Source of the DNA: Bacteroidota bacterium
Lineage (GTDB): Bacteria > Bacteroidota > Bacteroidia > Chitinophagales > Saprospiraceae
Assembly (NCBI GenBank): GCA_029572935.1
Contig: JAKQHM010000040.1
Location: forward strand, 1 to 64,000
DNA: 64,000 nt
Reading direction: 5' to 3'
Shown here: positions 33,388-43,884 of the stretch, piece by piece
Position numbering within the stretch: the first letter of the stretch is position 1
Layout: each line of letters starts with the position of its first letter
Program-made: the position numbers and the translations under genes
Notes under the pieces: model-generated
Databases searched by the model: none
Seen by the model: only the letters and a program-made list of their open reading frames with translations
What the model was told of the DNA's origin: nothing

Positions 33388-36300
33388 TCATTGTGCAGAA
33401 AGCACCATTTTCCTGGTGGCCGAATGGGCACCTGCATCCAGTTGAACGTACAGCACACCGGTCAGTCCGTTGAGTTCATCGCGGCTAATGGTCAGGGAGT
33501 TCATGCCCTTGAGACCATCTATTTCCCAAATCCGGATGAGTTTTCCCAAAACATCGTAACAGCTGAGTTTTACAGGACCATCCTGAGGCAGATGGAACCT
33601 GACTTCTGTCGATGTGGCAAAGGGGTTGGGTTCATTCTGGAATAGTTCAAAACCATTGGATGGCAGCCCGAAATTGCTCAGGCTAATGCCGTACTTTCCT
33701 TCCCGGCTGTCATAAGCTTCTGCACGGGTTGGATGGTTCAGAATTTTAATTCCGCTAATCTCCGATGTCTTTTGGGCTGACCTGAATTTTATCACAAACA
33801 GATCGGTTTCAGATGAAGCCGTCAATCCATGAATCAGATCCGGGCTGTCCCAGCTCAATGTTATGATTCCTTGCTCCACTGTCTGCAGACCGAGGTGTGA
33901 GGATGACAGGGATAATAGAGAAGACTCCACCCCATCAAACTCCATGGCGGACGGATCGAATTGCAGGGTAAATTGCATTCCGGTTATATCCCTGAAGTTA
34001 GGACTTCTGAAGGCAATCTTTTGAATTTCTTCTTTTTCGGAGGTAAGTCTCACCGCGTACAGGTTTAATTCTGATCTCGATCTTGGAGTTTGTCCACTCA
34101 GTGTCCTGGCCAGGGCATCACCTGTCACATCACCGGTTTTGATGGTGATGAAGTCCAGCAATAACTGTTGCTGGGACAAAGTGATCTCTGCATGATCCGG
34201 AGCTCCGAATGGCACAGCAGGATTCTCAAATCTATGTGCGGAGGGCACAAAGGACCAGCTGTCTGACTTGTTGAATTCAGCCTGAATGCCCAGGATCAAT
34301 TTTCTGATCTCGGAGATGTCTGCCGCGGTAATGCTGGAAGATCGGTTTACGTCTGCTGCAAGCAGGCGGTAAGGATCATCGATCTGCTGTAAACCCAGAA
34401 TATGTTTTTGAATTTTCACAATATCCTGTGTGCTGACTCCATTGAGCGGATCATCCTTGCGCACAGGTTTGATCTGATAAGTCGTAAACAAGGCCAGATC
34501 AGAAAAGGCATAGGGACTTCCATTCATTTGTCGCAGCATTTGGCCATTGTTGTACAAACTGATCTCTACCGGAGAAGCTTCTTTTCCTTCGCTGGTCCTG
34601 ATCAATCCGGAAATCCTTCCCTTGGATGATCCTACATTGGGACAGGTGTTCAGATTGTCCTGGATCACGATCAGTGATTTGCAATAGTCCCTGTTACCAG
34701 CTTCGTCTTCAACCCACATTTCCACTTCAATTACGAGTTCATCATTTATTTTGGCATCCACGAAATCCTTGCAACAAACCGTGATGGCTGGTTTTGAACT
34801 GTCGCCATTGAAATAGAATTTAAGCTTGTCTGAAGGTGTACAGTTGTCGAAACTGGCTACATTCAGATCAGAGGCCCAAATATCGATACATCCTGTAGAA
34901 GGCATGGGAACCGTTATGATGGCGGTATGGCAAACCGGAGTAGGTGCTTTACAATCCCTTATCTCAAAAATTTTGGTACAGGTTCCGATATTCCCACAAC
35001 CATCCCCTACAAACCAGGTGATGCGGTGAGTGCCGATGGGATAGATGCCACTTGCATCAAATGGGTTACCAGGAAAATCGGCACCGGGATTGTCCCGGAA
35101 GGCCGCTTTTTCACCAGCCAGGTACTGAAGTCTGGTAAGGCTTCCCACCCGGTAGTCGTAGCCACCGTATGAGCCCACTCCGTCGTTGTACAAATCGATC
35201 TTGTATTCCCAGCTCAACCAATCCGGAGGAGAACAAAGATCAGAAGCACTGGCCGTAAGAGTAATGTGCGCTTCGCAAAGGCCGGACTGGCTATTTTTTT
35301 CAGCAAGCTCACATGGCCCTGACTGACAGGTGACTTCAGGAGCAGTGAGGTCATGTACCACGATCACCTGCACTCTTTCCCATCTGCCTTTATTTGGATT
35401 GACATTTGGATCGTATTGACACCAATCTATCACCACCCATTTTCTGAGCACTTTGTAGCAGGCATCCGTTTCGATGGAATAAATATCGTCCTTGTAGGTG
35501 ATGACGATCAGGGAACAATGATCCTTGCCACGGTTCACAATTCTAGGTCTGCCCAGCAACGGATTGTCCGGACTGATGTCAGAGCCGCAGCCTTTGAGTT
35601 CCACAGGTTTGTTTTCACATATGCCATATGGCCAAACCACATCCGAACGCGTGGTATCATTGCAGAACTGGTAATCCACGTAGAAGGGATCACAGTTGAC
35701 TACCCAGATGTTTTGTGTGCCGCTCACTACAGTACCGTTGGGTCCGTTTACTGAAAATATTCTTCGAATGAGACCTTGACCACATTCCCTCTGGTCCACC
35801 ACCGTGATTGATACAGTGGAGCCGCATGCACTCAGGATGTAACCATCCAATCCCCAATCCAGGCTATATGTTGAATCCGGATGCGCATCCTGATAATATT
35901 TTCCAAACAGATCGCAGGCTAATTTTCCTACCGTGCCGGGGCGTGCACCAGGATAACCTGTCAATGGGTTGGGTTCGCAATAAGCTACGCAAACCTTATC
36001 TTTCGTTTTAATTTCCTTTCTCCATTCCAGATCTGGAGAAACAGTGCCAAAAATTTGGTTGTCTATTTTATCCAGCTCATTGATATCAAACCAGAAATCG
36101 CAGCTGACCACTACATCTGAAGGGGGCACCAAGACAGGAGTAGCCTTATCCTGGACTTCGACCTCCACCATGCAGTCAGAATATCTTCCATAGAGATCCC
36201 CTCCTGCCAGCAATCTGGATGGATGGACCGGACCGTCTCCCGGGTAAACGTCAAACACCCTGAAGACAACCATGACGTTTTTACCTAAGTCACCACAGCA

Positions 36301-39300
36301 AAACTTCACGTGATCGTCAAAATACACCTGGTTGCCGTTTACATTAAGATCGTCATCCCCGTTGGCACCGCTGCAGGAAACCGTATTGTCTGCAGTGGAC
36401 CCATTGAGGGTACCGAGCAGTTCCTCCATTCGGATCGCTTTGAAAAAGACTTCTTCGGCGCAGTTATCAAATGACCCGTCATCAAATGACTTGACAAAAA
36501 TTTTGGTTACAGATCCCCCCTTGTCCGGTGTAGGGATCAGGGTCACTACGGTTTTGGTCTGACAGATAGCCTGCGGTGGAGTAAAATCGTACACATGCAA
36601 TTCGATCTGATGTCTTGTTTCGTTTCCACAGCAATCGTATGCGATGATCCAGGCGTTGTGCCAACCTTCCGGTATATCCACGACGACAAAACCGGTCTGA
36701 CTGTTTCCAAGCACGGTACCCTGCTCTACTTCGACTGTGTAGTCGATCTTGTTGCTGCAGTTATCAGTCAACCAGGGCACAGCTACATCCCACCTTCCGC
36801 TACATACCCAGGGATCCATGGACACATTCAGCGTATTGGGATAAATAACCTGAGGACCTTTCTTGTCCAGGATCTTGATGATCTGATCATGGGTGCGTAC
36901 TTCTCCGGAGCACCAATCGATCATCGTCCATCTGCGCAATATTTTATAACATCCTGAAGTCCCCGGATCACAGGCACCCGAGGTGATGTCAAAAATCAGG
37001 TCTTCATAGGCAGTGGCGATATTGTGGCATCCAGTGGAACCCGGTCGTCCTGTACCCAGCCACATAATGTGCGTGTTGGGAGCCCAGCACGCAGCTCCTG
37101 CAGAGGACCAGGCCGGGTGGGCAGGATAAAAGACCGGATCAGGATTGGGGTGTCCAAAATTTGGATTTCCCGGATCGCTGATATCATTCCATCCCAGTAT
37201 TCTAGGCAATCTTCTTTCTCCATAAATGTCCGGCAGCCCCGGATTGGAAAGCCAGTATGCTGAATCCAGCAAATAACCGTCCACACATTGTGGCGAAGAG
37301 CTCAGGTGTGGCGTAATATTTTTATTGCGATCGATTCTTTCGTCACAAAGCAAACTCTGTTTATCTGAATCATCAAAATCAGAAGGCAAGCTAATGTTGT
37401 CCAGATTTCCATTCAAAATGGTGATGAATTGTATACAAGTTGAGGTCTTACCGAAATCATCGGTGGCTTTCCAGGTTCTTTTGATGAGGGCCTGATAATT
37501 TTGGAAGCAGGAACCGCGCGTGATCTCGTCCATGTAATCAAGCGTGAATCCTCCGCAATTTTCCTGAACGTCAGGTATGCCCGTGATTTTTGGAAGTGGT
37601 TCCATTTCGCAGGACAGGGTAGTATGATTCGGACAGGAAATGGTCGGTGCCAATTTATCTTCAACGGTGGCTTTGCCCCAACAACTGTTTCCGGTGCGTG
37701 GATCCGTCACTGTTATTTTAAGCTCTTTACCGATTTCTCTTCTGTCAATCTGGGTTCCTGGTTTAATTGGATCGCGATCGATAAACGGACCGCCATTCCA
37801 TAGTTGAACTTTTACTTCGTAACTATCCCAACATCCATATGGCCCTCCAGTCAGGATCCATTCTGCCGTAATGGTGGCCTCGCAGTTTTCATCCAGGGAA
37901 ATTTGAATTCCCCCCCTGCAGGCAAGTTCCCTTATCGGATTTTGGAATTCTATGACCTTGATCTCAGAGCAACAGGTGTTGATCCCGCCCCCTTCGTCGA
38001 TTACTACATAGCATATATTATGGGTTCCGATAGGAATGAATCCTCCGATCTGATAAGTATTGGAGTCCAGAGTGTTGATATAGGGCTCCTGATCGCAAAG
38101 AGCGGCAGTGATATCCGGTTTATAATCCAAAACTGCCTGGCACTCACCGGGGCCAAGGTATATTTCTAGATCCCGGCATACCACCACAGAGTTAAAGGTA
38201 TCCCTCACTTCTACTGTAGACACGCAGGTACTCGAATTGCGACACTCATCATACACGATCAGAGTGACCTGATTCAGACCAATGTCATTACATCTAAATG
38301 TTGTCTTTGAAGCATCAAACAGTACCGGGATCGCTGCGGTACAATTATCAGTACTGCCATTGTCGAGTTGAGAAGGATCAATGGTGATGGCACCATTTGA
38401 TTCGAGGTAAACCAGCAGATCCTGACAACGTGCAGTAGGAAGCTGGGTATCATTGACAGTGATCACCTGATTGCATTGACGCACATTGCCACAGGTATCT
38501 GTAGCTGCATAAGTTCGGGTGAGTGTATACCTGTTCATGCAGGTCTGGTTGCTGATGACATCAGACACAAATGAATTTACAACACCTGTATTGGCACAGT
38601 GGTCGCCGGACAATACCTGTGCGACATTTACTGGAGGTATATCTTCGTCACAGGTCACGGAAACATCTCTTGGGCAGATTATACTGGGCGCGATGCTATC
38701 GTGTACCCTGATGACCTGCACGCAACTGGCGTAATCCGTTCCTGCGATTCTGACGGAGTAGGTCCGGTCAATGTAATAGCGGTCGCGACAGCTCTGATCG
38801 CGTATCACATCTGATACGTGGACGACCGATCCGCCACAGTTGGAACTGAAAACAATGGATCCAGGGTTGGGTGCAGGTACGTTGATCGCACATTCCACTG
38901 TCGTATTGGAAGGGCAGGTAATACTTACACCGGAAGGTATGCAAGGATCTGAAACACAAAAATCAGAGAATGTGCCATCTCCATTTATTTCTACGTTTAT
39001 AAAATAAGTGGTTCCAACCAACAAGCTCACGGTTGCAGTCTCTGTTGTACCTGCGGAGCCGTTGTGACAGGTACCGCCTGCACTACAAGAAGTGTGGACA
39101 AAAATGACCGGATTCCGGCCTGATGGTCCGTTGGCAGTAAGGGTATAGATACCTGAAGTGGAGGGAGTGAACCTGAACCACGCAGCCCTAGTGTTGGAAC
39201 ATCGGGTATCTGTAAAGGTATTATCCAATGAGAAAGAACCGCTGCAATCTCCCGCATCGATAACCGTGGCATTTGCACAGGAATTTCCCTGAGCTTTCAG

Positions 39301-39432
39301 CGAGGTTTGCGATGACAAAAGAAGGCAGACAACAGATGTAAAAAAACTCAATCTGCCGACAATGCCCAATCGGCCCATACCCCAAATCGAAATTTTCGAG
39401 CCTCCCTGAAAGGAGGATTTTCCTGGATTCAT
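33388..39432 (-). CDS. Giant T9SS-secreted HYR-like protein with dockerin-like repeat and cohesin-like domain
   Basis: This is a ~2,014-residue extracellular protein. Start alternatives are 39432 (MNPGKSS..., chosen), 39456, and 39378 at MGRLGIVGRL, all before the signal peptide core LSFFTSVVCLLLSSQTSLKAQ. A pre-peptidase-like domain (NSCANATVIDAGDCSGSF..., about residues 50-155) is followed by ~1,400 residues of cysteine-containing HYR-type repeats with phrases such as PSIICPRDVSVTCDEDIPP and PTISCPNHTTLSC. Near residue 1720-1765 is a dockerin-like pair of calcium loops (DVNRSSSITAADI). A cohesin-like sandwich follows (FRDITGMQFTLQFDPSAMEF), then a T9SS sorting domain (ELFQNEPNPFATSTEVRF). 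It is probably an adhesin or matrix protein. Confidence 0.88.
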   Translation of the reverse strand: MNPGKSSFQGGSKISIWGMGRLGIVGRLSFFTSVVCLLLSSQTSLKAQGNSCANATVIDAGDCSGSFSLDNTFTDTRCSNTRAAWFRFTPSTSGIYTLTANGPSGRNPVIFVHTSCSAGGTCHNGSAGTTETATVSLLVGTTYFINVEINGDGTFSDFCVSDPCIPSGVSITCPSNTTVECAINVPAPNPGSIVFSSNCGGSVVHVSDVIRDQSCRDRYYIDRTYSVRIAGTDYASCVQVIRVHDSIAPSIICPRDVSVTCDEDIPPVNVAQVLSGDHCANTGVVNSFVSDVISNQTCMNRYTLTRTYAATDTCGNVRQCNQVITVNDTQLPTARCQDLLVYLESNGAITIDPSQLDNGSTDNCTAAIPVLFDASKTTFRCNDIGLNQVTLIVYDECRNSSTCVSTVEVRDTFNSVVVCRDLEIYLGPGECQAVLDYKPDITAALCDQEPYINTLDSNTYQIGGFIPIGTHNICYVVIDEGGGINTCCSEIKVIEFQNPIRELACRGGIQISLDENCEATITAEWILTGGPYGCWDSYEVKVQLWNGGPFIDRDPIKPGTQIDRREIGKELKITVTDPRTGNSCWGKATVEDKLAPTISCPNHTTLSCEMEPLPKITGIPDVQENCGGFTLDYMDEITRGSCFQNYQALIKRTWKATDDFGKTSTCIQFITILNGNLDNISLPSDFDDSDKQSLLCDERIDRNKNITPHLSSSPQCVDGYLLDSAYWLSNPGLPDIYGERRLPRILGWNDISDPGNPNFGHPNPDPVFYPAHPAWSSAGAACWAPNTHIMWLGTGRPGSTGCHNIATAYEDLIFDITSGACDPGTSGCYKILRRWTMIDWCSGEVRTHDQIIKILDKKGPQVIYPNTLNVSMDPWVCSGRWDVAVPWLTDNCSNKIDYTVEVEQGTVLGNSQTGFVVVDIPEGWHNAWIIAYDCCGNETRHQIELHVYDFTPPQAICQTKTVVTLIPTPDKGGSVTKIFVKSFDDGSFDNCAEEVFFKAIRMEELLGTLNGSTADNTVSCSGANGDDDLNVNGNQVYFDDHVKFCCGDLGKNVMVVFRVFDVYPGDGPVHPSRLLAGGDLYGRYSDCMVEVEVQDKATPVLVPPSDVVVSCDFWFDINELDKIDNQIFGTVSPDLEWRKEIKTKDKVCVAYCEPNPLTGYPGARPGTVGKLACDLFGKYYQDAHPDSTYSLDWGLDGYILSACGSTVSITVVDQRECGQGLIRRIFSVNGPNGTVVSGTQNIWVVNCDPFYVDYQFCNDTTRSDVVWPYGICENKPVELKGCGSDISPDNPLLGRPRIVNRGKDHCSLIVITYKDDIYSIETDACYKVLRKWVVIDWCQYDPNVNPNKGRWERVQVIVVHDLTAPEVTCQSGPCELAEKNSQSGLCEAHITLTASASDLCSPPDWLSWEYKIDLYNDGVGSYGGYDYRVGSLTRLQYLAGEKAAFRDNPGADFPGNPFDASGIYPIGTHRITWFVGDGCGNIGTCTKIFEIRDCKAPTPVCHTAIITVPMPSTGCIDIWASDLNVASFDNCTPSDKLKFYFNGDSSKPAITVCCKDFVDAKINDELVIEVEMWVEDEAGNRDYCKSLIVIQDNLNTCPNVGSSKGRISGLIRTSEGKEASPVEISLYNNGQMLRQMNGSPYAFSDLALFTTYQIKPVRKDDPLNGVSTQDIVKIQKHILGLQQIDDPYRLLAADVNRSSSITAADISEIRKLILGIQAEFNKSDSWSFVPSAHRFENPAVPFGAPDHAEITLSQQQLLLDFITIKTGDVTGDALARTLSGQTPRSRSELNLYAVRLTSEKEEIQKIAFRSPNFRDITGMQFTLQFDPSAMEFDGVESSLLSLSSSHLGLQTVEQGIITLSWDSPDLIHGLTASSETDLFVIKFRSAQKTSEISGIKILNHPTRAEAYDSREGKYGISLSNFGLPSNGFELFQNEPNPFATSTEVRFHLPQDGPVKLSCYDVLGKLIRIWEIDGLKGMNSLTISRDELNGLTGVLYVQLDAGAHSATRKMVLSAQ

Positions 39433-39800
39433 ATATACTAAGTTTATCAAAATCAAGCCGTGGTAACCTGATAAAACCTGGTATAATGAACCGCCAACCT
39501 AAGAATTCAGAATGCATGAAGCAATTCGGATATCTGAAGAAGGAGATCTTTAAAAATGAGAAACGTACGTGTGCAGAAGAGCCCGCATCGTAAGCCCAGA
39601 ATTTATCAAGATACTCTGAGCTTGAGCTTTGGAAGGGTAAAAGTATCAACTAGTCTCTCACTTGCACCTACCCTGGACACTCATGCAATTTATTTTTTTA
39701 ATTATCATGCTTAATCCATTCAAAATAGAATTCAAACAGATAAAATATACCTTATATCAACAAAAAAAAATTATGTCAGCACTGAAATAAATTGAAAAAA
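39433..39800. other. AT-rich intergenic region, no gene seen
   Basis: These ~370 bases lie between two minus-strand secreted-protein genes. Short frames here are shadows or chance. I find no perfect TAnnTTTG near the giant gene, and no strong hairpin with a T-run after the BNR gene. Confidence 0.4.
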
Positions 39801-42800
39801 TCAGGGTTTTGCAGGGATATCAATTCTTTCAGATTTAAGGATATCCGCACATTTTTTCCCTTCTTTCATCTTTTTGTTCTTTACATCCTCCATAGCCTGA
39901 TCAACCCTGGATCGCAGCAGGACGGATCGTTCTATCATCAGGTTGGAAGGCCTCTGATTTCCACCGGCGACATTGCCGTATGCTTCAGAGATCTCCTCCC
40001 TTAATTTGGTTTCATCTGCAAATACAGATTTCTGTTTGGTAGCCAAAAGTGTGGATCTGAGTGTCTCCAACTGATCGCGGTAAGTGGTTGCCACGATTTT
40101 GTTTTTTTTGTTTTTTATTTTTGGAATGGCCTGGTTATACAGATTGATCTCATTTTGTAATTCTTCCACCGTTCGTGCCAGATCTTCGTGCATCCTGTAA
40201 TAGCGCATGGCAATTTCATGTTGAAGTTTTCTGTCCTCCAGGTTGTAGTTTTTCTCGTCCTCATGCAAAAGTGTCAAGGTATCTTCAATTACTTTGTTGC
40301 CAGCAGTCAGTTTTAGTTTGTAATTGCCCGGTAAAACCTGAGGCGCAGTAAAACCTCCGAAATCCAATTTGGCACCTCCTTCTGCTACCCGTGGCGGTTT
40401 CATGCGATAGTTCCAGTAAACTTTATTTATTCCTTTTCTCTTACTTGCCGGTATGGTCTGCACAAGCTTACCTTCCATATCAAAAACCTCCAGTTTGGCT
40501 TCGCCGCTCATCATTCTGTCTTTCAGATAATATTGAAAAGCAGGAATGGATTCCGGATTGGGTGCGTTCCAACCTCCTGAAAAAGGACTGCCGCCACCAT
40601 ATTTTCCATCCGAAATAACCCTTGATTCCAACGGAAACAAATAGACATCCCTCTCTGCGATTTCTTTGGACATCATTCTCCAAACAGAGATATCATCGAT
40701 CACATAGATTCCTCTACCGTGTGTACCGATGATCAGTGCATTTTCGGAAGGATGAATTTGGATGTCTCTGACCAGAGCATAATCCGGAATGTTGTTTTTC
40801 ATCCGGAACCAGCTGAGTCCTCCATCCAGACTGGTGAACAAGCCACTCTCCGTTCCAAGGAAGAGCAGGTTTTCATTGACCCTGTCCTGTGTTATTTTGT
40901 GGGCAAAGCCAGTGAATTCAGAGCTGGTAATTCTCGACCAGGTTTTTCCGCTGTCTGTGGTTTTGATCAAGTAGGTATGATGGTCTCCGTAAGCATGGTT
41001 GTCCAGGGTGGCGAATGCGGTCTTCACATCAAATCTGGAAGCCTCTATGCTGCTTACCCAGGTTTGAGCGGGAATGCCCAATTGTGCATATGCTGCGCTG
41101 GTATTCTTCCAGGTTTTTCCTCCATCCATGGTAATTTGCAGATTGCCATCATCGGTACCCACCCAAATGACATTTTCGTCGAGAGGGGATTCTGCTGCAG
41201 TAAAAATGGTACAGTGATTTTCGGCACTGGTGTTGTCGGCAGAAAGCCCGCCTGATTCTTCCTGGTTTTGTTTTGATTTATCGTTGGTGGTAAGATCCGG
41301 TGAAATGCGAACCCAGTTTCTGCCCTGATCGGTTGATTTAAACAGGTACTGCGCACCCACGTACAGATTCTTCTTATTCTTTTGGCCGGTGATGATTGGA
41401 GTGTTCCAGTTCCACCGAAGTTTTTCTTCTTTGGGGGTTTGCATTGGCTGAATAGGCCAAGTTTTGAAACTGTTCAGATCAATGCGGGCCATGTGGCCTC
41501 CCTGGTATTCAGCATATGCAATATCCGGGTCGGATGGATCGGGAACGGTCCAGAATCCATCTCCCCAGTATAAAGTCTTCCAATCTCCATTGGAAATGCC
41601 TCCTGGTTTGGCTGAAGGTCCTATCCAGCTTCCATTGTCCTGCAAGCCTCCATAAATATTGTAGGGAGTTTTGGTGTCTACCGCGACATGATAGAACTGA
41701 CCCACCGGCAGATTGTGACAAAATGTAAAGGTTGCTCCCCTGTCATTGCTGATGTAAACACCGCCATCTGTCCCAAGGACCATATGGTTGGTATTGTTGG
41801 GGTTGATCCAAAGTGCGTGATGATCGGAATGCACCCATCCTCCGTCGTTGGAGGCGTCCGTAAAAGAATAACCCCCATCGTCAGAATAGGAAAAACTAAG
41901 AGCCGGCCTGTATACTCTTTTATGGTCTTTGGGATCGACCACCAGCGTGGAAAAGTAAAAAGGTCTTGAGACCACATTGAAGGTGGCGGATTGGGTTTTC
42001 CAGCTTTCACCCGCATCCGAAGAGATAAACAAGCCTGTATTCTTCGATTCTACGATAGCCAGCATATTATCCGGAGCACTGGGTGCCAAAGTGAGCGCTA
42101 TGCGTCCGAAATCTCCTTCCGGAAGACCTTTTGTGATCTTGCGCCAGGTTTTGCCGGCATCCTCTGATTTGTAAAGGGCGCTTCCTTTTCCTCCTGATTC
42201 AAAAGAATAGGGCTTGCGTCTGAACTCCCAGGTTGTCGCAAAAACAATATTGGGATTTCTGGGATCGATGGCGATGTCTGCGCAACCCGTTCTTTGATTG
42301 ACGTACAATATTTTTTCCCAGGATTTGCCGGCATCCACTGACTTATATAATCCCCGATGTGGACTGTCCGACCACAGCGGGCCAGGAGCTGCTACGTATA
42401 CAATGCTGGAGTTGGAAGGATCCAGCATGATTTTGCTGATGTGTTCTGTCGAATCCAGGCCCAATTTGACCCAATTGGATCCCTCGTCAGTGGATTTGTA
42501 CAATCCGTTGCCGATCGAAACGGAGTTCCGCATATTGCTTTCACCCGTTCCGGCATAAATTACCTTGGGATCATTTTGATCGATGGCGATGGCTCCGATG
42601 GACTGGCAGTATTTGTCAAAAATGGGATTAAAGGATGCGCCTGCATTGGTACTTTTCCATATTCCTCCACCTGCCGTGCCTATGTACAGGGTTTTGCCGT
42701 CTTTGTTGACGCCTTCGATGGCCGTTATTCGGCCGCTCATCGTACCCGGTCCCAGGGCACGTGCTTCAATGGCACCAAATGTGCTTGAATTGACCTTGGT

Positions 42801-42863
42801 TTGAGCTTGCAAGGCCGAGATTTCTGCGAGGATGAATGAAAGAAAAAGAAACCAATGCTTCAT
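39801..42863 (-). CDS. Secreted BNR/VPS10-like beta-propeller protein
   Basis: This 1,020-residue exported protein (signal MKHWFLFLSFILAEISALQAQ) contains at least ten BNR/Asp-box repeats of the form S-x-D-x-G-x-T-W (STDEGSNWVKL, SVDAGKSWEKI, SEDAGKTWRKI, TTDSGKTWSRI, and others), over about residues 55-720. These build sialidase/sortilin-type propellers. The C-terminal ~250 residues contain a FlgD/FN3-like segment (MEGKLVQTIPASKRKGINKVYWNY) and a coiled-coil region. No sialidase arginine triad is evident, so an enzymatic role should not be assumed. There is no T9SS sorting domain. Similar proteins are abundant in Bacteroidota. Confidence 0.88.
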   Translation of the reverse strand: MKHWFLFLSFILAEISALQAQTKVNSSTFGAIEARALGPGTMSGRITAIEGVNKDGKTLYIGTAGGGIWKSTNAGASFNPIFDKYCQSIGAIAIDQNDPKVIYAGTGESNMRNSVSIGNGLYKSTDEGSNWVKLGLDSTEHISKIMLDPSNSSIVYVAAPGPLWSDSPHRGLYKSVDAGKSWEKILYVNQRTGCADIAIDPRNPNIVFATTWEFRRKPYSFESGGKGSALYKSEDAGKTWRKITKGLPEGDFGRIALTLAPSAPDNMLAIVESKNTGLFISSDAGESWKTQSATFNVVSRPFYFSTLVVDPKDHKRVYRPALSFSYSDDGGYSFTDASNDGGWVHSDHHALWINPNNTNHMVLGTDGGVYISNDRGATFTFCHNLPVGQFYHVAVDTKTPYNIYGGLQDNGSWIGPSAKPGGISNGDWKTLYWGDGFWTVPDPSDPDIAYAEYQGGHMARIDLNSFKTWPIQPMQTPKEEKLRWNWNTPIITGQKNKKNLYVGAQYLFKSTDQGRNWVRISPDLTTNDKSKQNQEESGGLSADNTSAENHCTIFTAAESPLDENVIWVGTDDGNLQITMDGGKTWKNTSAAYAQLGIPAQTWVSSIEASRFDVKTAFATLDNHAYGDHHTYLIKTTDSGKTWSRITSSEFTGFAHKITQDRVNENLLFLGTESGLFTSLDGGLSWFRMKNNIPDYALVRDIQIHPSENALIIGTHGRGIYVIDDISVWRMMSKEIAERDVYLFPLESRVISDGKYGGGSPFSGGWNAPNPESIPAFQYYLKDRMMSGEAKLEVFDMEGKLVQTIPASKRKGINKVYWNYRMKPPRVAEGGAKLDFGGFTAPQVLPGNYKLKLTAGNKVIEDTLTLLHEDEKNYNLEDRKLQHEIAMRYYRMHEDLARTVEELQNEINLYNQAIPKIKNKKNKIVATTYRDQLETLRSTLLATKQKSVFADETKLREEISEAYGNVAGGNQRPSNLMIERSVLLRSRVDQAMEDVKNKKMKEGKKCADILKSERIDIPAKP

Positions 42864-42881
42864 GATAGAGGGTTTAATCGT

Positions 42882-42908
42882 AAAAAAAACGGGCCCATTC
42901 AGACCCGT
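42882..42908 (-). terminator. Probable terminator of the LolA-like gene
   Basis: On the minus strand ACGGG(T)...CCCGT forms a short stem followed by TTTTTTTT. It lies about 40 bases after the stop codon at 42947. Confidence 0.65.
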
Positions 42909-42946
42909 ATAATCAAAAATTTTAAATCTTCTGCCGATAGTAGGGA

Positions 42947-43657
42947 TTACATGCCAGAAGTGAACTTACTGTCTGGAATCTCTGAGTTCACTGTGATTTT
43001 TACTACTTCCATGGGTCCCATCTGGCTGGTGATCGTATGAGCAAAAACGTAACCGCCTTCGATCGGTTTGTAGTTGCTGAAATCAGACTCCACTTCCATT
43101 TCCTGTCCATTCGCTTTTCTTTTTGTTATGGACCGGACTATGTAATGCGTGGAAGGATCGATCAGGTAATAATTGGTATTCCCTGTTTTGGTGACCACTT
43201 TGAGTTTATAACACTCTGTGCCTTCTACGTCGTCCATTCCCAGGTAACTTACAGTGTGTCCTTTCTCTTTGTAGTTAAACAATTCGCTTTGCACATCCAA
43301 CTGATCCAAACCCTCTTTAATGGCTTCCTGCGGCATCGCGTCAGGCTTGGTCTGACCCTGGAATGGCATAAAAGTCCATCCTGAGTCCGGACGCATCACG
43401 ATCCAACCATTCATGCCCATTACGTTGATATCCAGTCTCCAACCTTTGTTGTGGGCGCGTGTCATGGTCATAGGGATTTCCATTCCCTGGGCCACCACTT
43501 TGGCTTCCATAATGACCGAATTCAGTTTGGAAAGTTTGTCAGCTCCCCCGATGGCCGCTATATGTTTTTCGATGATTTCGTCTGCAGTCTGTGCAGAGAC
43601 ATTTGTGGATAAAAGTCCCACGAGGGCGAATAGTGTCAGAATGAATTTGATTTTCAT
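42947..43657 (-). CDS. Periplasmic LolA-like (outer-membrane lipoprotein-sorting-related) protein
   Basis: The start at 43657 gives a 236-residue protein with signal peptide MKIKFILTLFALVGLLSTNVSAQ. The frame extends to 43774, but a -7 element lies between. The mature protein begins TADEIIEKHIAAIGGADKLSKLNSVIMEAKV, the typical opening of a LolA/LolB-fold family in Bacteroidota. It has alternating strands and YYLIDPSTHYIVRSITKR near the middle. Lipid or lipoprotein binding is likely from the fold; the specific role is unknown. It is monocistronic, with a promoter 24 bases upstream and a terminator. Confidence 0.82.
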   Translation of the reverse strand: MKIKFILTLFALVGLLSTNVSAQTADEIIEKHIAAIGGADKLSKLNSVIMEAKVVAQGMEIPMTMTRAHNKGWRLDINVMGMNGWIVMRPDSGWTFMPFQGQTKPDAMPQEAIKEGLDQLDVQSELFNYKEKGHTVSYLGMDDVEGTECYKLKVVTKTGNTNYYLIDPSTHYIVRSITKRKANGQEMEVESDFSNYKPIEGGYVFAHTITSQMGPMEVVKITVNSEIPDSKFTSGM

Positions 43658-43680
43658 GTTATAATTAGTTTTTATGGTTG

Positions 43681-43688
43681 CAAAAATA
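43681..43688 (-). promoter_or_regulatory. -7 element of the LolA-like gene
   Basis: On the minus strand TATTTTTG matches the consensus, 23 bases upstream of the ATG at 43657, and supports that start. Confidence 0.55.
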
Positions 43689-43884
43689 TCCCGTATACAA
43701 TCAGTTAAATTGAAAATTCTACCAAATGAGATTTTTTCAAGATGTTTTGCATTAAAACGCAGACAAATGGCCATTGTTCATTATTGCTCAATCAAAAAGA
43801 TTACCCCAGCTCGCTCGCCAGAAAGTCCTGTATCTGATTTAACAGGATCTGAGGCAAAAGCTGAAATTCACCCACCCGCACAGG

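Noticed and set aside
39801-42863. Sialidase or glycoside hydrolase call for the BNR protein
   Set aside because: Asp-box repeats alone show a propeller fold; the catalytic arginines and acid/base residues of sialidases are not visible.
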